Below, in pieces: positions 30,080-32,027 of a stretch of 32,027 bases of DNA. The first letter of the stretch is position 1. Each line of letters opens with the position of its first letter. The stretch spans positions 1 through 32,027 of the forward strand of contig JALHNL010000030.1 in NCBI GenBank assembly GCA_022843545.1, in the 5' to 3' direction. The position numbers and the translations under genes are program-made. The notes below the pieces were generated by a model. That model saw nothing but the letters and a program-made list of their open reading frames with translations. It did not search any database and was not told the DNA's origin. This stretch comes from Phycisphaerales bacterium (lineage in GTDB: Bacteria > Planctomycetota > Phycisphaerae > Phycisphaerales > UBA1924).

Positions 30080-30274
30080 GGGCAACCTCCCGATCGCGCC
30101 GGGCCGCATCGCGCGGGCCGCGCTCGCCTTCAGGGTTCCACCCATGGCCGATCCGCGCTCGCCCTCCGGCGAACACTCGGACACCGCGACGGGCCACCGC
30201 CGCGACTCCGACTTCAGGATGATCGGCGAATCCTTCCAACATGCCGCACTCTTTCCTGTCGGTCCGTTCGGTAG

Positions 30275-30303
30275 ATGATACCCGATCATCGACCACACGG
30301 CAA
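30275..30303 (-). promoter_or_regulatory. candidate promoter of the lexA transcript
   Basis: On the minus strand TTGCCG (30303-30298) and TATCAT (30280-30275) are 17 bases apart, matching the sigma70 consensus at 4/6 and 5/6. Transcription would start near 30268 and leave a leader of about 190 bases before the ATG at 30079. Confidence 0.5.
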
Positions 30304-30313
30304 GCGTGTCCTT

Positions 30314-30328
30314 GAACAAAAACTGAAC
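30314..30328 (-). promoter_or_regulatory. candidate LexA operator (GTTC-N7-GTTC direct repeat)
   Basis: The plus strand reads GAACAAAAACTGAAC, i.e. GTTC-N7-GTTC on the lexA strand. That is the form of operator known for alphaproteobacterial LexA. It lies 10 bases upstream of the candidate -35 box. A site at the lexA promoter would allow autoregulation. Confidence 0.5.
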
Positions 30329-30412
30329 AAAGTCATGAGCCGCGCCAGCCGGCTTCCTGGCAGAAGCCCGCCACGCGGCGCAAAGCCATTATCCGCAAAC
30401 ACTTGCGCGCGA

Positions 30413-31633
30413 TCACCCGCCGGCCCGCCGGGCCACCCTCGATCCCTCTCGGGCGATGCACCGGCGAAGTTCCAGCATGGTCAGGTCGGCCCGGAGCGTG
30501 GCCGGGTCGGTGTTCAGGGCGCGGCAGAGGTCATCCACCGTCCGGGGTTCCACCAGCGCGTCGAGCACCGCGCGCTGTCGGTCCGTGAGGCCGGCGGTGC
30601 GCAGGTCGTTGCCCTTCGCGGGCTGCGCGTCGGGCTTGCTCTCAAAGAGCGCGGGCTCTGGGGCGTCTTCGGGCTCGGCCAGGGGCAGGAAGCGGTCCGC
30701 GTGGGTGCCGCCGTGATGATGCCGCGCGGGCTCGCGCAGGATTTCCAGCACGTCTGCCGGCGCGGTCACCAGATGCGCCCCGCCCGCCTTCAGCAAGTTC
30801 AGCGAGCCGGCGGAGGCGGACGAGTCCACTCGCCCCGGCAGCGCGAAAACCTCGCGCCCAAGGTCTTCGGCGGCCAGGCGCGCGGTGATGAGCGCCCCCG
30901 ACCGCTGGGCCGCCTCGATCACCAGCACGCCCAGGCTGAGCCCCGCGATCACTCGGTTTCGGTTCGGGAACGTCTCGGGCGATGGTGGCGTGTCCAGCGG
31001 CAGTTCAGAGATCACCGCGCTGCCCGCCGCCGCCGCTTCGTCGAAGAACCCCGCGTTCTCCGGCGGGTAAGGCACGTTGGCGCCGCTGCCCAGGACGATG
31101 ATCGTCCGCCCGCCCGCCTGCAGCGCGGCGCGGTGCGCGGCGGAGTCGATGCCCCGCGCCCCGCCCGAGACGACCGTGAGCCCGGCCTGCGCCAGCCCTC
31201 CCGCGAATCGCGCCGCCTGCTCACGGCCATAGGGCGTGCAATCGCGCGAACCCACGATGGCGACGGAGTAGCGATCGGCCCCCTCGGGCTCCAGCCGCCC
31301 GCGCACGTAGAGGACGGGTGGGGCGTCGGGCATCTCCGCCAGCAGGGGCGGATAGCCGTCCATGCCCAGGGCCACCAGGCCCACGCCCAGGTCCGCCGCG
31401 CGGGCCGCCTCCACAGCGGCCTTGCGCTCGGCCTCCGCCCGATGCTGGGCGAACAACTTGGCGCGCTCGGGCCCCACGCCGGGAACGGTCCGCAGGCGCT
31501 CGGGGGTGGCCGAGAGCACGCCGGCGGGCCCGCCCAGGGCGCGCAGGGCGCGGCTGATGAGCACCGGGCCAAGGCCCGGGATCAGCGTGAGCGCGAGCAC
31601 GTCGACGAGGTTGGGCGGCGTGGGATTCGGCAT
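30413..31633 (-). CDS. dprA: DNA-processing protein DprA (Smf)
   Basis: The 406-residue protein has an N-terminal SAM-like helix-hairpin-helix region (LIPGLGPVLISRALRALGG, VPGVGPERA), the Rossmann core with VAIVGSRDCTPYG, VVSGGARGIDSAAHRAAL, TIIVLGSGANVPYPPEN and FPNRNRVIAGLSLGVLVIEA, and a C-terminal winged-helix domain (TDRQRAVLDALVEPRTVDDLCRALN). DprA protects incoming single-stranded DNA and loads RecA in natural transformation. ATG at 31633 begins at a natural N-terminus. It is divergent from the partial gene at 31769 and upstream of the lexA transcript on the same strand. Confidence 0.96.
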   Translation of the reverse strand: MPNPTPPNLVDVLALTLIPGLGPVLISRALRALGGPAGVLSATPERLRTVPGVGPERAKLFAQHRAEAERKAAVEAARAADLGVGLVALGMDGYPPLLAEMPDAPPVLYVRGRLEPEGADRYSVAIVGSRDCTPYGREQAARFAGGLAQAGLTVVSGGARGIDSAAHRAALQAGGRTIIVLGSGANVPYPPENAGFFDEAAAAGSAVISELPLDTPPSPETFPNRNRVIAGLSLGVLVIEAAQRSGALITARLAAEDLGREVFALPGRVDSSASAGSLNLLKAGGAHLVTAPADVLEILREPARHHHGGTHADRFLPLAEPEDAPEPALFESKPDAQPAKGNDLRTAGLTDRQRAVLDALVEPRTVDDLCRALNTDPATLRADLTMLELRRCIAREGSRVARRAGG

Positions 31634-31768
31634 CGGTGCGGGAGCAGTGTACCCGAGGGGTGCGTGGGCGCAAAGGGGCCATCGGATTGTCGCCACGACG
31701 CGGCGCGGTGGTCGATATACCCACGCTCGCGTAGCGCGGGGGGCTGGCGGGCGCCAAGGGGATTCCGG

Positions 31769-32027
31769 ATGCAGGGGCAGGTTGATCGGCGCGATCGGTG
31801 TGGGCGGGGCCTTCGCGGAACGGGGCTGGGGCTCGGCGCGGCGGCGGCCCTTGGCATCATGGGCCTGGCGGCGTGCGAGAGTTCAGGACGCGTCACCTCC
31901 ACGTCGCAGGCGACGTTGCCGGCGATCCGGACCTTCGGGGCGGCGGCCGCGAGCGCGGGCGTGAGCTCCATCGCCCTTCCCGGCGTGGCGGGCGAGCCCG
32001 ACATCCGCGTGCGCCTGCGCCGCGGCG
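31769..32027 (+). CDS. predicted lipoprotein, probable SpoIID/LytB-like protein (5' part, cut by window edge)
   Basis: From ATG 31769 the frame is open to the right edge (86 codons). It starts with Arg-rich residues, has a hydrophobic stretch and a lipobox LAAC with Cys at residue 36. The last residues, GEPDIRVRLRRG, resemble the IRVxL strand that opens the SpoIID/amidase-enhancer domain of bacterial cell-wall proteins; this is inference from a very short stretch. AGGGGA lies about nine bases before the ATG. It is divergent from dprA. Confidence 0.5.
   Translation, partial: MQGQVDRRDRCGRGLRGTGLGLGAAAALGIMGLAACESSGRVTSTSQATLPAIRTFGAAAASAGVSSIALPGVAGEPDIRVRLRRG

Noticed and set aside
30012..30296. 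Short frames on either strand upstream of the gene at 30079
   Set aside because: Neither frame shows a domain or a convincing ribosome site, and the region contains the candidate promoter and leader of the lexA transcript.
1..32027. tRNA, rRNA or CRISPR arrays
   Set aside because: No tRNA-like folding with a TTCRA loop, rRNA segment, or regularly spaced short repeat was seen; the only regular repeats are the coding dockerin-like units and the RHS repeat.

Overview
The window is a GC-rich chromosomal segment of a planctomycete, most likely from the Phycisphaerae/Phycisphaerales. Support comes from the two C-terminal dockerin-like repeats on a secreted protease (DVTDVG..GPDGQLTVDDVI type), a pseudopilin with the GFTLIE signature and a large extracellular domain, the RHS-core style of the toxin fragments, and a mixture of strong and absent Shine-Dalgarno sites. 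This placement is inference from family style, not from a database search.

Layout. (1) 1-12363 is ordinary backbone: a membrane protein cut by the left edge, the rplM-rpsI ribosomal operon ending in a clear terminator, a small lipoprotein, a stand-alone nuoB, a LOG-family nucleotide hydrolase, a pseudopilin, alanine racemase, a DEAD-box helicase with a 12-G tract near its 3' end, a periplasmic thioredoxin fusion, and an epimerase overlapping an M20 amidohydrolase. (2) About 12540-18480 is an accessory island: five immunity-type genes (SUKH, Imm11, Imm26-like, DUF4304-like, SUKH) interleaved with four displaced RHS toxin tips or toxin tails, interrupted by an IS5-family element with perfect 20-bp ends. 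No full-length rhs gene is present, so this looks like a reservoir, or graveyard, of polymorphic-toxin cassettes. Base composition falls visibly in several cassettes. (3) 18486-32027 is backbone again: rlmN with an upstream membrane protein, an uncharacterised 231-aa protein, a 1067-aa secreted reprolysin-like metalloprotease, a UbiA/MqnP prenyltransferase, a FliN-type SpoA protein, a DUF2330 membrane protein, a GNAT acetyltransferase, ogt, lexA (with an overlapping upstream gene and a candidate LexA operator/promoter), dprA and the start of a probable SpoIID-like lipoprotein.

How the parts relate. ogt, lexA and dprA form a loose DNA-damage/DNA-uptake neighbourhood. A GAAC-N7-GAAC direct repeat just upstream of a sigma70-like promoter suggests LexA autoregulation through an operator of alphaproteobacterial type. 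In the toxin island each tip ends 4 to 20 bases before an immunity gene, the usual toxin-immunity order. The most interesting elements are the toxin C-terminal domains without an obvious family (14271-14444 and 13239-13361), the restriction-endonuclease-fold toxin (15069-16136), and the 76-bp repeated RHS segment that could allow recombination between cassettes. No tRNA, rRNA or CRISPR array was seen.
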